From positions 896,568 through 960,567 of the forward strand of contig NW_001865049.1 in assembly GCF_000002865.3 (NCBI RefSeq): 64,000 nucleotides of DNA. The letters are read 5' to 3'. Both the position numbers and the translations under genes were made by a program. The notes under the pieces were generated by a model. It ran no database searches and was not told the origin of the DNA. It worked only from the letters and a program-made list of their open reading frames with translations. This document shows, piece after piece, positions 15,679-27,900 of this stretch; position 1 is the first letter of the stretch, and every line of letters starts with the position of its first letter. This DNA comes from Monosiga brevicollis MX1. Its lineage: Eukaryota > Opisthokonta > Choanoflagellata > Craspedida > Salpingoecidae.

Positions 15679-18105
15679 TCACCGGCTCAAAATGTCAAAG
15701 ATATCATGCATGTGGATGGTGGCCAGATAGAAGACGCCCTGGCCACATTCGGCCGAGCGGCCGCACTCAAAGGCTAGCACGCCCGTATCTTTGCCAAAAC
15801 TATTCAATGCACCAGCCACAATTGAGACAAAATGGACTTGTGAGACACATGTATCAGCACGTTGAGCGAGCCACTTGGGTCAACAGTCTGCCCAGCAGCT
15901 GTCCTGCCACAAAACACGGGCTTTGCTCGCATGACAAGAGTACCTACCGACGAATGTTGTTATACGAGCACTCCATAAGAAGATTGTGGTTGAAACGATC
16001 CAGGAGCATAACGCCCGTGGGCGTCAAACAAAGCCACACTGGGGTGTGCTCGAGCGCCAGAGCGCTGGCCAACCGGGAGGCCTGCACATTGACGGGAAAC
16101 GCGTAGGTGCCAGTTTCCATCTGAGGCACAGGGTACGCCTGGCCACCCCAGTTGCCAAAGGCATCGTTGCGGTAGCGCATCGACTTGGTCGTGTTGGGAA
16201 ACAAGTGCTCCTGGGCCTGGACCGTCAGCGGGGGCGACGTGGCCATGGCACTACCATGGCCGTCGTCCCAACGATAGCTTGGTGCGGCCTGCTGCTGTTG
16301 CTGCTGTTGCTGTTGCTGCCAATACTCCGAATCACGGCCCTGCTCCTGGCGCGAGAGTCCAGCTGTCGAGAAGCGTTGGGCACTTGCGTTGGCATTGAGA
16401 TTGGTGCCCTCCGTGTCTTGACGCTGCAGCACGGTCGGCTCGGCATACAAGGCACGTGCATGCGCCGCCCGCTCGCCAACCCGTGCCTCATTCAGCTCCT
16501 CAATGACCTCATTGTAATCTGTCTGCAGCTGATCGTAGTCGCTCTGCAAGTACACAACAGGATAAACCAAGACGCCGGGGAAGAATGAAGGTGAGAAATC
16601 GCGACCCGATGCCCCGCGCGAGCTGGGATTCTACGAGCGGGCCGCCCGACTCCTCTGAGCAAGCACCTGAAGCATTTCATAGCGCTGGCGAAGTTCCTGC
16701 GCTTCCTCTGACACCATCGTCTGCGAGGTGGCCAGCTGCTCCACGCGCTGAACCAGGGATTCTTCCATATCCCGCTGTGACAATGCGCGTGCAACGTGAG
16801 CCCATACGTAGCCGCAGCGTCGTACAAGTCTGTTTTGATAGGAGGCGCTTGGGACCGGCAAGTACGCACTGCACTCGTGGTATGCTCTTCAGTCTCGCGG
16901 CGCAGCTCTTGGAGCTCTCGGATGACGCGCTCGTACTCTTCTTGCGACACATGCGCCCCACGGCCTTGACCACCATTTTGGCGCCAATGCATCACCTAAA
17001 CAGGCAAGTTCGGGCAGTCAGCTACAGTTGTAGGCACTATCATGCACGGTCAGCAAGCGGCATACCTCACGGTCCAGGCGTTCCACCTCACTATCACGAT
17101 TGCGAAGCAGTTCCTTGTAGTACTCCACCGTTTGGGAGGAGGCGCCAGCGCCATCCCGATCCCGCAACTGTGCTTTGAGCTACACAGCAAAAGCCAGGAG
17201 TTGAGCGCAGTACTGGTATTGGAAGTACCTTCCAAAAGTGCTTGGAGAGAAGAGCAGTCTTCGAGGGGTGGTAAAATACCGCAAGCGGCGCAGGGCACAG
17301 CAGGAAGCTCACCCACCTCAGAAAGGCGAGATAGCAGGCTGTCGCGTTCGACCTTGAGCGTCTGGATCTGGCTCTTGCAGAGCTCGACTTGATGAACGGA
17401 ACGGTCACGCTCGTAGGCTAGGCCACGCTGCTCGACGCGCTCCTGCTTGAGCAACGACTCGAGGCGCTTGATTTCCTCGGCCATGAAATCGTGACGCTCC
17501 TCGGCCATGCTCAAACGCGTGCGCATGGCCTGGGTGAGTAGCGTGGCATTGGGGTTCCCTATATTTCCAGATGGGCACGAGCAGGCCCAGATCCCGTGAG
17601 CAAACAAGGCCATGGACAAGCAGGGTTGGTCAATGAGCCAAACTAATCGAGGTAGAAAGTAGGTAAGGAGCAATGGAGATTACGCCGCTTCGAATGAGTT
17701 TGTCGTACCCCGTGTGTAGGAGGCTTCGTACTCTTGCAGCTCGCGGTTGAGGGTACCCTGCTGTCGCTGCAAGCGCTCGAGTTGCTCGCGGCACAGTGAC
17801 ACCTCTTCCTGTTCTTCCTTCAGCGCGTACTCCAGACGACGATTCTGCACATTGAGATGCTCCACCTGTAGAATGAGCTCGCGCTTGTTCATGTGGGACC
17901 ATTGAATGCGGTCGTCAGCATGCGAATCGTTGTAAAGATCATCCACATCCGCATCCCCGGCACCAGCTCCCTCTGTATCCCGACGCCCGGGATTACGACG
18001 AGCGGCTTCAGCACGCTTCGGTGGCCCTGCCATGGGGCCGGGACTGTAATGCATTTGACCATCCGTCTCCCTTGAACGGTATCGTGACGCGGTGGCGGCA
18101 GCCAT
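15679..18105 (-). CDS. Coiled-coil protein with C-terminal IRS-type PTB domain
   Basis: Seven exons, high to low: 18105-17709, 17558-17317, 17179-17066, 16995-16870, 16774-16667, 16543-15948, 15799-15679; 567 residues, all phases consistent. Residues about 70-350 are heptad-rich coiled coil. A glutamine run and Ser/Pro-rich linker follow. Residues about 475-567 match an IRS/Dok-type phosphotyrosine-binding domain: FPVNVQASRLAS, then VWLCLTPTGVMLLD, NNIRRFGKDTG, FECGRSAECGQGVFYL and a terminal helix IHMHDIFDIL. The two arginines that contact phosphotyrosine in IRS1 (in NIRR and GRSA) are both present. The last PTB exon was found only by splicing. An adaptor role in tyrosine-kinase signalling is inferred. 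Head-to-head with the lipid-transfer gene. Confidence 0.82.
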
Positions 18106-18769
18106 TGTAAAGGCGATTTGCGTGAAGTAAGCTCACGGATTTGGCGACCGTCAAAAGACAAGCACGGCACCACCGTGCCCAATCAAGTTTGGGTGAGGCA
18201 CGTGATCAGGCCGCAGGGCCGAGGTCAAGCTGAGCGACTTGCTGCGATCGGATGCGGGGAAAAGGTGCGGCAGGGGCAGCCACAGCGGTTCGAAACCTCT
18301 GAAAGCAACCGGGACACGCTCTTGGTGTCGCGGTTTTACTCTCGCGCGCGCCAAAAAGTTGCAGGCACTATTAAAAAAAAAAAAGAACACACACACAGAG
18401 GAACCACCATGGCCATCGCCTAGCTCCTCATACTCCACCAGCTTTGAACCTACCGGCACTCGTCGCCTTGAGCCCTTTCCCACATTTCACACTCAGCATC
18501 CCAGCGTTGTCGAGCAAGCTGGTCGGTACCTGTTACCCTTTCGAGCGGTTGCCCCTGTCACCGACTCGGCTACCGGGGCAACGGCTCCAGTGCCCCCCCC
18601 CAGCTACATGCATGCACGCATCTGCCCTGTATTGTCAGCATGATTTCAGTCCGCGCGGAGACTCAATGTGAGTCTCCGCGCGGACCCGGCGATGGATGTT
18701 CCAGTTTCCAGGTCTCCCTTGCGACTGAGAGACTGACCGGCGCAGAAAAAAAAAAACAGACGAGAGACG
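18106..18769. other. Divergent promoter region
   Basis: About 660 bp between the starts of the PTB gene (-) and the ORP gene (+). It contains a poly-A run at about 18371-18383 and a perfect inverted repeat at 18649-18685. I see no coding exon. Confidence 0.55.
18649..18685. repeat. Perfect 17-bp inverted repeat, 3-nt spacer
   Basis: The left arm GTCCGCGCGGAGACTCA (18649-18665) and the right arm (18669-18685) are exact reverse complements around ATG. Each arm contains the self-complementary core CCGCGCGG. It lies 84 bp upstream of the ORP start codon and could be an mRNA leader hairpin, a paired protein-binding site or a cruciform. Confidence 0.92.
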
Positions 18770-21373
18770 ATGGCAGCGGCAGGTGCGGAGTCAACGGCAG
18801 CCACTGCAGCGGCGGACGGCAGCGAAGTGACCGCAACCGGGGCTTCAGCATATGGACGTGATGCGACAACGTTGCAAGGTTGGTTGGCTGGAGATTTGTT
18901 GACTTTCCCCCCCCCCCCCCTGCCTGGGGTCCTCCAGACTTGGCCATGCTGGTGCTCATGAGAATCCTGCTCGCTGCACGGCGCCGGTGTGCGCGGATGG
19001 ATGGGGCGGGGGTTAGAGTCGTTTGAGACTGTGCGCGATGTAGCTGAGCGAACCATCCTGGAGAACCCGCGCCCCACCAATGGATCGGGTGTTTGGGGTG
19101 CGCTACGCGCCGCCATTGGCAAGGTCTGCTGCACCGGGCCCAGCCCCTGCCGCCGCCCCACCTTTGGCGGCCCTCACAACCCATTATGACCCACCACATG
19201 CCGATAAAAGCTCATGCGTATGATTGACCACCCCCTCGGCGGCTTTGTACGCCTTGCGAGCTAGGATCTGTCTCGTATCGCCATGCCTGTGCACTTTAAC
19301 GAGCCCACCAGCTTCACCCAGCGTCTCGTGGAGGACTTGGAGTACAGCAGTGTGCTCGACCGCGCCGCTGGTACGCCTTGCTCCGCGCCTGTGCACCTCA
19401 CCATTGACGTTGCCGACAGTGAACAGCGTTGAATACACGCCATTCATGTCAACTTGGCCCACCCGATCAACTCCACCCTCACCGCCCATCCCTTATGCCT
19501 TGCCTGGGGACTGCAGCCGAGTCTGACTCGCTCCGCCGACTTGCCATTGTCAGCGCCTTCGCCAATGCCATGTATGCCTCCTCAGCGCCTGGCATCCGGT
19601 AAGAAGCCCCCACTCCGTCACCCCTCTGCCAAATCACTGGTCGACACGAGTACCGGGTCATGCGCCGCTCATTGAGGCGTGCCCTGTGTGCCGGTGTTTT
19701 GGAAAGAACCTACAAGGCCTTCAATCCTTTGCTTGGTGAAACTTACGAGCTGATTCGCCCCGACGATGGCTACCGCGTCGTCACTGAGCAGGCAAGCTGC
19801 CTTGATTCGACCCATTGACCGACCCACCGACCTTCATTTAGGTCGCCCTGTGTTTTTTTTGTTTTGTTTTTTTTTGTTTTTGTTTTTTTGGTAAAATTTT
19901 TTCTGATCAAGCCACAACTGATGCATCATGTCAGGTGTCGCACCATCCGCCCGTAACGGCACTGCATGCCGAGTCGGAGCGTGGCTGGGTTTATCGCCAG
20001 CATTATGCCTGCGACCTCAAGTTTCGTGGAACGTTGCGTGTACGTTACTGGACCCGCCCTTTGCCCTCGCATCAAATGCTTTCCAGCTCTGACCCTGGAC
20101 TCTATGCTTGTCCCTCTCGAGCGCTGCCTCGCTGCCTCGCGCTCCCACTCGCTGTTTCTGTCTTTGCATCGAAATCTGCTTGCTTTCTCACCATTTGTCG
20201 CGGTTTGCTTGCTCGCGCTTTCAGTTGGATCCCTACGGTATCGCCGTCGTGGAATTTCCCAATGGTGACCGTTTTAGCTGGGTTAAGCCTACCACCGTCG
20301 TGCACAACATCCTTCTCGGCCGCCTCTGGGTAGAACAGGTGCGAAACCTGTTGGGTCCTTGCGCAGCGATGCCGCATCGATCACGGATCTTGGGGCTCTC
20401 CTACTTGGTCTCTGACCCTGTATTCTCCTTTATGCCTCGCGGCTTCTTGTTCAGTCTGGCACTGTTGTGGTGACCAATCATCGCACTGGCGAGACTTGCG
20501 ACATGATCTGGCGCAACTACTCCGAAAGCGGCAGCGCCTACATGGACCTCACGGGTACGACCTGAGCCTGCGCGATGGCCCTGTTGCAACGGCGTGACTG
20601 TTCTTCCAATATTCAAGCATTGTTCGTCATCCTCTTTTGTTTTCCTGCAGGCTACGTGAAAGATGCAGATGGCGTGATCCGTTACACGCTCCACGGACGC
20701 TGGGATGAAGGCCTGGTCCTTTTGCCTGGCGAAGTGCCGCTCAAAAAGCTCCCCGCCGGCCTCAAGGTCTTGCAAGATACGCATGCCGATCATGTCTGGA
20801 GCGCCAACCCGCTGCCCGCCTCCCACAAACCCTTTTATGGCATGACAACCTTTGCCATGGGCCTGAATCAAAAGCTGGTATGCAATGACCACATGTCCAC
20901 CTCTGAAGCGGCTCACGGTGTTTGTTCCAATAGTCGAAGGAAAGGCAACCTGACGCCCTTTCGCGGTTTTCTACCACATCTTTAGGATAACGTGTGCCCG
21001 ACCGACTCCCGTCTGCGACCGGATCAACGGCTGCTAGAGGACGGTGATTTCATGAGGTCGACCGCAGAGAAGGAGCGACTTGAGGTTAAGCAGCGTGCTG
21101 CTCGTGCCGCCCGCGAAGAGCAACAGGTACGCAAGATGATGAAGAGCCTCAAAATTAGCATCAATGCTTCATGCGAATCTGCTTCTTCTGGTCAAACAAG
21201 AGGCCGGTCTCTCATTATCGCTTGCCCCGCAGGCTGAATGGCAACCTCGGTGGTTTTCCAAGGTCATGGACCCTCAGCTAGGCCGTGAACTCTGGTCTTA
21301 TCAAGGCGGCTACTGGGATGCCAAGGCTGATGGCTCCTTCAAGGATGCCTCCCGCTTTCCAGACATCTTTTAA
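18770..21373 (+). CDS. Oxysterol-binding protein-related lipid transfer protein (ORD only)
   Basis: Eleven exons: 18770-18878, 19017-19123, 19265-19370, 19517-19598, 19707-19791, 19935-20039, 20225-20338, 20455-20554, 20651-20877, 20986-21126, 21233-21373; 438 residues. The protein is essentially one OSBP-related domain: [35 protein letters not shown], the signature [28 protein letters not shown] and a C-terminal [14 protein letters not shown]. The two signature histidines contact the PI4P phosphates in the family, so sterol or PI4P exchange between membranes is the likely role. There is no PH domain, ankyrin repeat or FFAT motif, so it resembles short ORPs such as yeast Osh4. The intron after EQ starts with GC. 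The N-terminal 36 residues are Ala/Thr-rich and not conserved. Confidence 0.92.
19792..19934 (+). other. GC-AG intron in the ORP gene (intron 5)
   Basis: The OSBP signature EQVSHHPP is interrupted after GAGCAG; the intron starts GCAAGC and ends TCAG at 19934. No GT donor keeps both the signature and the frame. It is the second GC-AG intron in the window. Confidence 0.82.
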
Positions 21374-21910
21374 ATTCCTTGCCCCGCGTTTTATCCCACA
21401 CGTGTGTCACCGCCATTCACGTGACTTGTGGCATGTAAATTGAGTTTTTTTTTTGGTTGGTCCCTTCCTTGCAACAATGCGAACCGACTTCGTGGAACGA
21501 CGTGTCAATCGTGAGTTCGATTATCGCAGCAAACGGATGCCATCGAGAAAAAGACAAATCAAGCGTGATGGCTCTTCAAAAAGCAGAGGCGGGTCCCCAC
21601 AGCGACAGGTGGAGAGCCTGCAAGAAAACAAAGTAGGGTCTGGAAAAGTGCGTTGAAACTTGACTGGAAGGTTACTAACATTTAAAAAACATGATCGGGG
21701 CACCACAGGTGGGGGCGTGTCGCATATACATTGACATATGAAAACGAAAAAATAGAACCTAAGAAACATGGCAGAAGCACGACAACGTCGACAGGAAAAC
21801 AAACTGACATCTGATGTAAATAAAAAAAATGAAAAAAAGGAGGGGGAACCAAAAGAAAAACTCAAAAAGATCTGCTGATGCGCAGATGAACAGAGAGGTC
21901 TGGTGTGTGC
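21374..21910. other. Convergent spacer, no gene seen
   Basis: About 540 bp, AT-rich, between the ORP stop (+) and the stop of the giant membrane protein (-). Purine-rich runs occur at about 21815-21870. No supported exon. Confidence 0.5.
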
Positions 21911-24900
21911 CTAAACCTCAAAACCATCGTCTTCGTCAGAAGACAAATCGTTGGCTGACGGCGAAAATGGTGTGGATACCGAGTGTGCGCGCTGAATAAA
22001 GCTCAAGCGCTGGCGGCGATCACGCCACAAATCCCAAAGCGAGGATCGTGATGCAGGCCGCGTCGTAACACGTGAAGAATTGTTGTGAAACGTGGAACTT
22101 TCGTCAGCTTCCGCCACGCCCTCACTCCAAGGCCGACTCAGGGCCGGTGGCAGCACGGCATTTGGCCCACTGTTGTTCTCACCGGCGCCGTCATTCGTCT
22201 GACCATCCAAAAAGACATCATTCTCGCCACTGTTGGCCTCATCATAGACGGCAGCCCAATGCGTCTCACCGCTAGGCCGTTCAATTGGCTCTGCTAGCCC
22301 AAGGCGTCCATCACGCCCTACGACCGGCACGGGCTCGCCTCGGGCCACCTCATTGGCAAACAATGTGGACTTTCGGCGACTCCGGGCGCTGAAAGGACGT
22401 GGAGCGCCGCCTGCAGCAAAAGCAGCCATGGCGCTATCAAGCTCTTGAAACGCGGCGCGTTCGGGCGTGGCAAAGTCGGAGTAGCTCTCTCGCCCGTGCC
22501 CTTTGACGGGCACGGTGGAACCAAAGAGCCGATCCGGCGAGGTTTGCGGCAGGGCAGCACCATCATATGACTGTTGTCTGCTGGCCCTGGGAATGGCTTG
22601 AGCAATGGGCGTCGAGTGCGCCTCAGGGACCATGCCAGGCGCTTCTGCCACACTGACCGTCTGAGGCTCAGATGGACGCCGTGTAGATGTGGGTAGCTCT
22701 GCTGCCCACGCTCGTGCCACGGGCTCGGTCAAGCTCTCGGAAGCAGCTGGCAGAATTGTAGGACGTAGTGCTTTTCGCTTGGCATAGAGAGTGGCACTAC
22801 GACCACTATTGATGCTCAAGAAATCATCCACCATAACGCTTGTCGGTCGTTGGCGAGCATGGAAACGCTGCAGGCGATCCTCCAGCATTTGGCGGGCTTC
22901 GGCGCGACGGGCTTGCTGGCGCAGTGATTCGCTGGGCGCGCTGGCAGCCACCACATGTCGCAACGCAGGCCATAGACTGTGAGGTGCCGTTGTGTTTGTC
23001 GGCGATGGAGGTGACTCGGAGCTGACAGAGACTGGTAAAGATGAGCCCACTGTCGTTGATTGCGTGTTGCTACTCCATGCACGAACGCGGCCATGCAAGG
23101 GCTGTTTCGGTTGCTGCTGATGTTGATGCTGTTGCTGTTTTGCAAAGTTGGCACTTGCTCCTGAACTTGCAAAAACAGAACCCTCCTCATCGGATAAGCT
23201 CGAGGCATCCGATGGGATGAGCTCGCTGAAGCTGGCGCTTCGAATTTGAATCCGCTGCAAATTGGCTGGAATTGTCCGCTCCGCCTCGGCGCGTGCCCAG
23301 CCCCTGGCACCACTGGCTCTGAGTTCGAGCGAGGACACCGATGTCGTTGGCTGGTAATGCCGGCTGCGCCCCTGCAGGTGGCCTGGCATATCTGACTGAA
23401 CGGAGAGTGTGCGCGTTGTGGGCATTCGGGGGCGCGCAGCGTCGGAGGGCGCGGCCGGCCATGCACTTGCTGAAGGAGACAGCTCTGTGGCTAGCACGCT
23501 TGTGGGCTCTTGGGCTGATGTCGGTGGCGGCGGAATATTCAAGAAGGGTGGTACCAAACTGGCTGGCGACACGCCCACCTCGCTACCGCGTCGCTGTGTG
23601 GTTGAGAAATGGTGTGATGGCGAGGAAACAAAGGCAAGCTTGTTGTGCACCCGTACCGTGGAAGGCACCGCTAATGCTCGCTCTTCCGGCGCAGATGCAT
23701 CAGATCTTGCCAGAGTGCTATGATCCAGCACGTATGTTTCTTCGCGGCGGCGCCCTCGGGAATAGATCAATGCCACGATGACGGCAACCAAAAGCAGGAC
23801 TGCCAAGACAGAAACCACGGCAACCCAAATGACATTGCTGTCATCGTTGGCACCTTCCCTACTCGGATTGGGATCTGAAGTGCTGGCGCCGGTCCCAGTC
23901 AAAGTGTAGCCAAAACCGTCCAGCTGAGCGGCGCCTGCATCACTGACATACGACTCGACGTCCACCCCAGCCAAAATCTGGTCACCAAAGGTGGAGTAAC
24001 CGCGCACTGTAGTGGTACTTTGTGGGTCTGATTCGGACCGCGTGATACTCGTAACCACGGTTTGCACCACACTGCGCCGACCGGAGAGCGCGGCATTGAC
24101 AATGGCCGATACCGTATCTTCAACCTGCTGCCCAAATCCCTCGGGAACGTCCTCGAGTGCAACCCCAAAGTGAAGCTGAAAATAACGATCGTCTGCTAGA
24201 GATGTGTTGCTCATGATTGTCGTGTTGATGACTATGCTGTCTGACGTCGTGATTGCCTCCGTCGTGGTCGTGTCCGGCGTCGTAGTGTCTGCTGGCGTCG
24301 TAGTGTCTGCTGGCGTCGTAGTGTCTGCTGGCGTCGTAGTGTCGGTTGACGTCGTGTCCAGCGTCGTCGTGCCCGTGGCCGTCGTGCCCGCGGTCGTGGT
24401 CGTCGTGCCCGTGGTCGTCGTGCCCGTGGTCGTCGTGGCTTTGGAGCTCACTTCTGCAAAAGTCGTGCTCGATGAAGGCCTAGGGCTTGAGCTTGGTGAT
24501 GATGCAATTGTCGTATTGAGCGCGGATAGTGTGCTTGTGTCTGTCTCGGCCGTCGTACTTGTTGTCGTGACGCTCAAACTCGTGGTTGCTGGGCTCGCAC
24601 TTGTTGTGGTACGAACAGAGGTGGTAAGCTCGCCTGAGCCGCTGGCAGACGGCGTCGAAGTAGGAACTGTACTAAACGAAGTGCTTGCGGTGGTCCATGT
24701 GTCGTCGCCGCTGCCTGTATTCGAGTCTGTTGAGAGGACCGTGGTAGTATGGGGCGTTGTCGAGGAGGCCGATGTCGTTCGTGGCGTTGAATCAACGAAA
24801 GATGAGGTCGTGGCTGCAATCGTCGACGTAGGCGTTGTTGTGCCCGCTGCCGTGGTTGTCCCAGTTGATGACTTAGAAGAGCCCGTAGTGAGCTCAGTGG

Positions 24901-27900
24901 TTGTGGAGGGAAGCAAGGTTGTGGTCAGCACCTCCTCACCGCTACCCGACTGCTCCAGGGGCGTCGTGGTGGCCTGTGCTGTAGTTGGGTTGGACGATGT
25001 GACAGTATCGGGCGAGGTGGTCTCAGTCCTGGATGTTGAGGGTGCGCTAGAGGACGTGGTCGTGGGCAAGGTCGTAGCTGTCGAGAAAGAAGTGGAGCCA
25101 GGCACGAAGGGAGTGCTCGAACTGGTCAAAGTTGAGAGAATGGAGGTTGTGGATGCAGCACCGCTTCCATCTCCTGATGTCGATAGTTCTCCACTACCAA
25201 TCACAGTCGTGGTTGTTGGCACTGGAGATGTGGATGTGACACTTGTTGTTCGTGGCAGCATGGTTGTTGCTGTCGTTGTTGCTGTCGTCGTTGCTGTCGT
25301 CGTTGCTGTCGTCGTTGCTGTCGTCGTTGCTGTCGTTGCTGTCGTCGTTGCTGTCGTTGTTGTCGTTGCTGTCGTTGTTGCTGCCGTTGTTGCTGTCGTT
25401 GCTAGCGTCGTTGCTGGCGTCGTTAACATGGTGCCACTTCCGCTTTCGCCCTCGCCCTCGCCGTCGCCCGACGCAGTGGTACTTGCAGTCGAAACCAAGG
25501 ACGCACTTGCTGACTCCGATGGAGTCAGAGGCTGTGTCACGGTGGTCACGGCCAAAGTAGCTTGAGAGGTTGTTGGCATTGGCGTGCTTCGCAGTGTCGT
25601 CGATTGCAGGTCGGTATCCCCGCTACCGCTTTCTTCAGAATCGGTGGTCGACGCTGCGGTCCAGGCCCCCGTGGACGTGAGAGTGGTAGATGGCAGTAAA
25701 GTGGTTGGCGTTGTGAGCAGCACAGCTGACGCCGTGGTCGTTGTAACGTCTAAATCAGCCGTGACGGTGGTAGACTGCAGATTACCTTCGCCGCTACCTG
25801 AGGCCGCATCAGACGTCGAGGGGGGAGTTGTTGTGCTTGCCGTTACAACATATGCATCTGTGGTGGTTGCCGTCGTGACAACGGAGATTGGTGCAGCTGT
25901 GGTGGTCCTAGGAGCGGCCGACGTTGTAGGCGGAAGGGTTGAGGTTTGTTGGTCTGATTGAGTGGAAAGGCTTGTGGAAAAGATGGGCAGAGTCGACGTC
26001 CCTGACCCACTCTCACTAGTGGTGCTTGTCTGCCACATGGTGGTTGACGTAGACATGTCACCGCTTCCCTGACCACTGCCAGGGTCCTCAGTTTGCCCTT
26101 GGGTAGACGTCGTGGTTGTTGATGCGGAATCGCTCGAGCTCAGGCTTGTGCTTGCCGATGTCACAGTGGCAGTCGTGCTGCTGGCCGTCGATGAGGTGGC
26201 TGAGCTAGTCGTAAGCGTCGACACTCCCGCATCCCCGCTGCTGTCACCGCTTCCACTTTCATTTTCGTCCACCATCGACGTGGTCGGAACGCCCGTTGAC
26301 CCAACCAGCGTGCTAGTACTCTCCATCGGACTATGTGAAGTGGTAGCAGTTGGCATGGTGGTGGTAGGAAACGCTGGGGTCGGAACAGGACTGTTTGTTG
26401 TGGCTGGCAAAGAGGTCACGGCCTCGGTAGACGTGACAGCCGTTGTCGAGGTCATTGTTACATCACCACTACCAGCGTCAGTAGTCTCGCGGTTCGCAAT
26501 CGTCGTCGAAGTCCAAGCATGGTCACCACTGCCGTTGGCCCCACCGGTTGTGGTCGATGACGCCAAAGTGCTTGCTGTTACCACCGTTGAGGAGAAGTTC
26601 ATATCGCCGCTGCCTGCATCGGTGGGCGTCGTCGATGTTGTCAAGGGGCTAGATGAATAAGGGGTGGACAAGCCGTCGTCTCCACTACCAGTAACCGGCT
26701 CCGTCGAAATCGGCCCTGTCGAGCTTGAGACAGTGGAAAGCTGTTCGCCGCTGCCACCTGAGCCGGCGTCTGATGTCGCCACAGTCGATGAGGTTGGAGC
26801 GACAGTGTCGCTGACACTGCCATCTGCGGTCGTGCTCGCTGCTGGCGTGGTTTCGGACGTTTCCGTCACAACCGTTGTAGTCGTTCCAGCCGTCGACGTT
26901 GTCGGCGGCCCAACCGTGGGCACCGTGGCCCTGGTGGACGTTGTCGTAGCGTCATTGGTCGATGGGGCGGCTGTCGTACTCGTACTTGTGCTGTGTGCCG
27001 CTGTGCTCACTTCTGGGCTGTTACTCGGACTGACCGGGAGCGTGGAGGTTGACCCACTGCCTGCATCCGGTTCTGTCGTTGTCGCTGGCCCCAGAGTGGT
27101 CACCGGAGTCATCACCGGCGTCGTCACCGGCGTCGTCACCGGCGTTGTCACCAGAGTTGTCTCTTCCCTGCTACTTGTGGTTGAGGGCACGGTCGAACCC
27201 AAGCCGACATCGCCACTTCCCGAGCCAAAGTCCGAGGTGGAAGCTGATGTCACAAAACTCGAGGTTGTTCTCGCTGCGTCCGTGCTGGGTGCTGCTGAGG
27301 ATGAGGATACTAAAGTGGCTGTCGTCGGCAGCGCTGTGCGTGTGGGGCGTAGAGTTGCGGTTGAAGAAAGGCTGGCATCACCACTGCCTGCGCTGGTCGC
27401 TGCTGTTGTTGTTGTTGTTGTTGAAGTTGAAGTTGACGATAGGCCAGCATCGCCGCTACTTGTGTCCGAGCCTGTCGTCGTACTTGACATCGTGGTCGAC
27501 CTTTCCCCATTGCTCCGCGTGGTGCTTGGGGTTGTTGCATCCGTGGAAGGAGAGGAAGGCCCTGTTGAAGTCAATATTGTCGGGCTGACTGCATCGGTAC
27601 CACTGCTTGTACTTGTCTCAGTCGATACCGGCGCTGTGCTTGGTGACACACTGCCACCAGCACCGCTGCCGATGCTCGAAGTGACCTCTACTGTGCTCGC
27701 TGCAGGCAAACTCGTCGAGGAGAGCGAACCATCTCCACTTGCCGTGCTGCTCACACCTTGTGGCGCCGTGCTTGTCGTCACGATCAGAGGAGAGGTCGGC
27801 TTGGGAGTAATTGTTGAGGGTGTCGCACTCGCCGAGCCTGAGCTCGAAGCAGGTGTGCTTGGCGGTGTCGAGGACATGCTTGTTGTCCCGGGCGTCGTTG

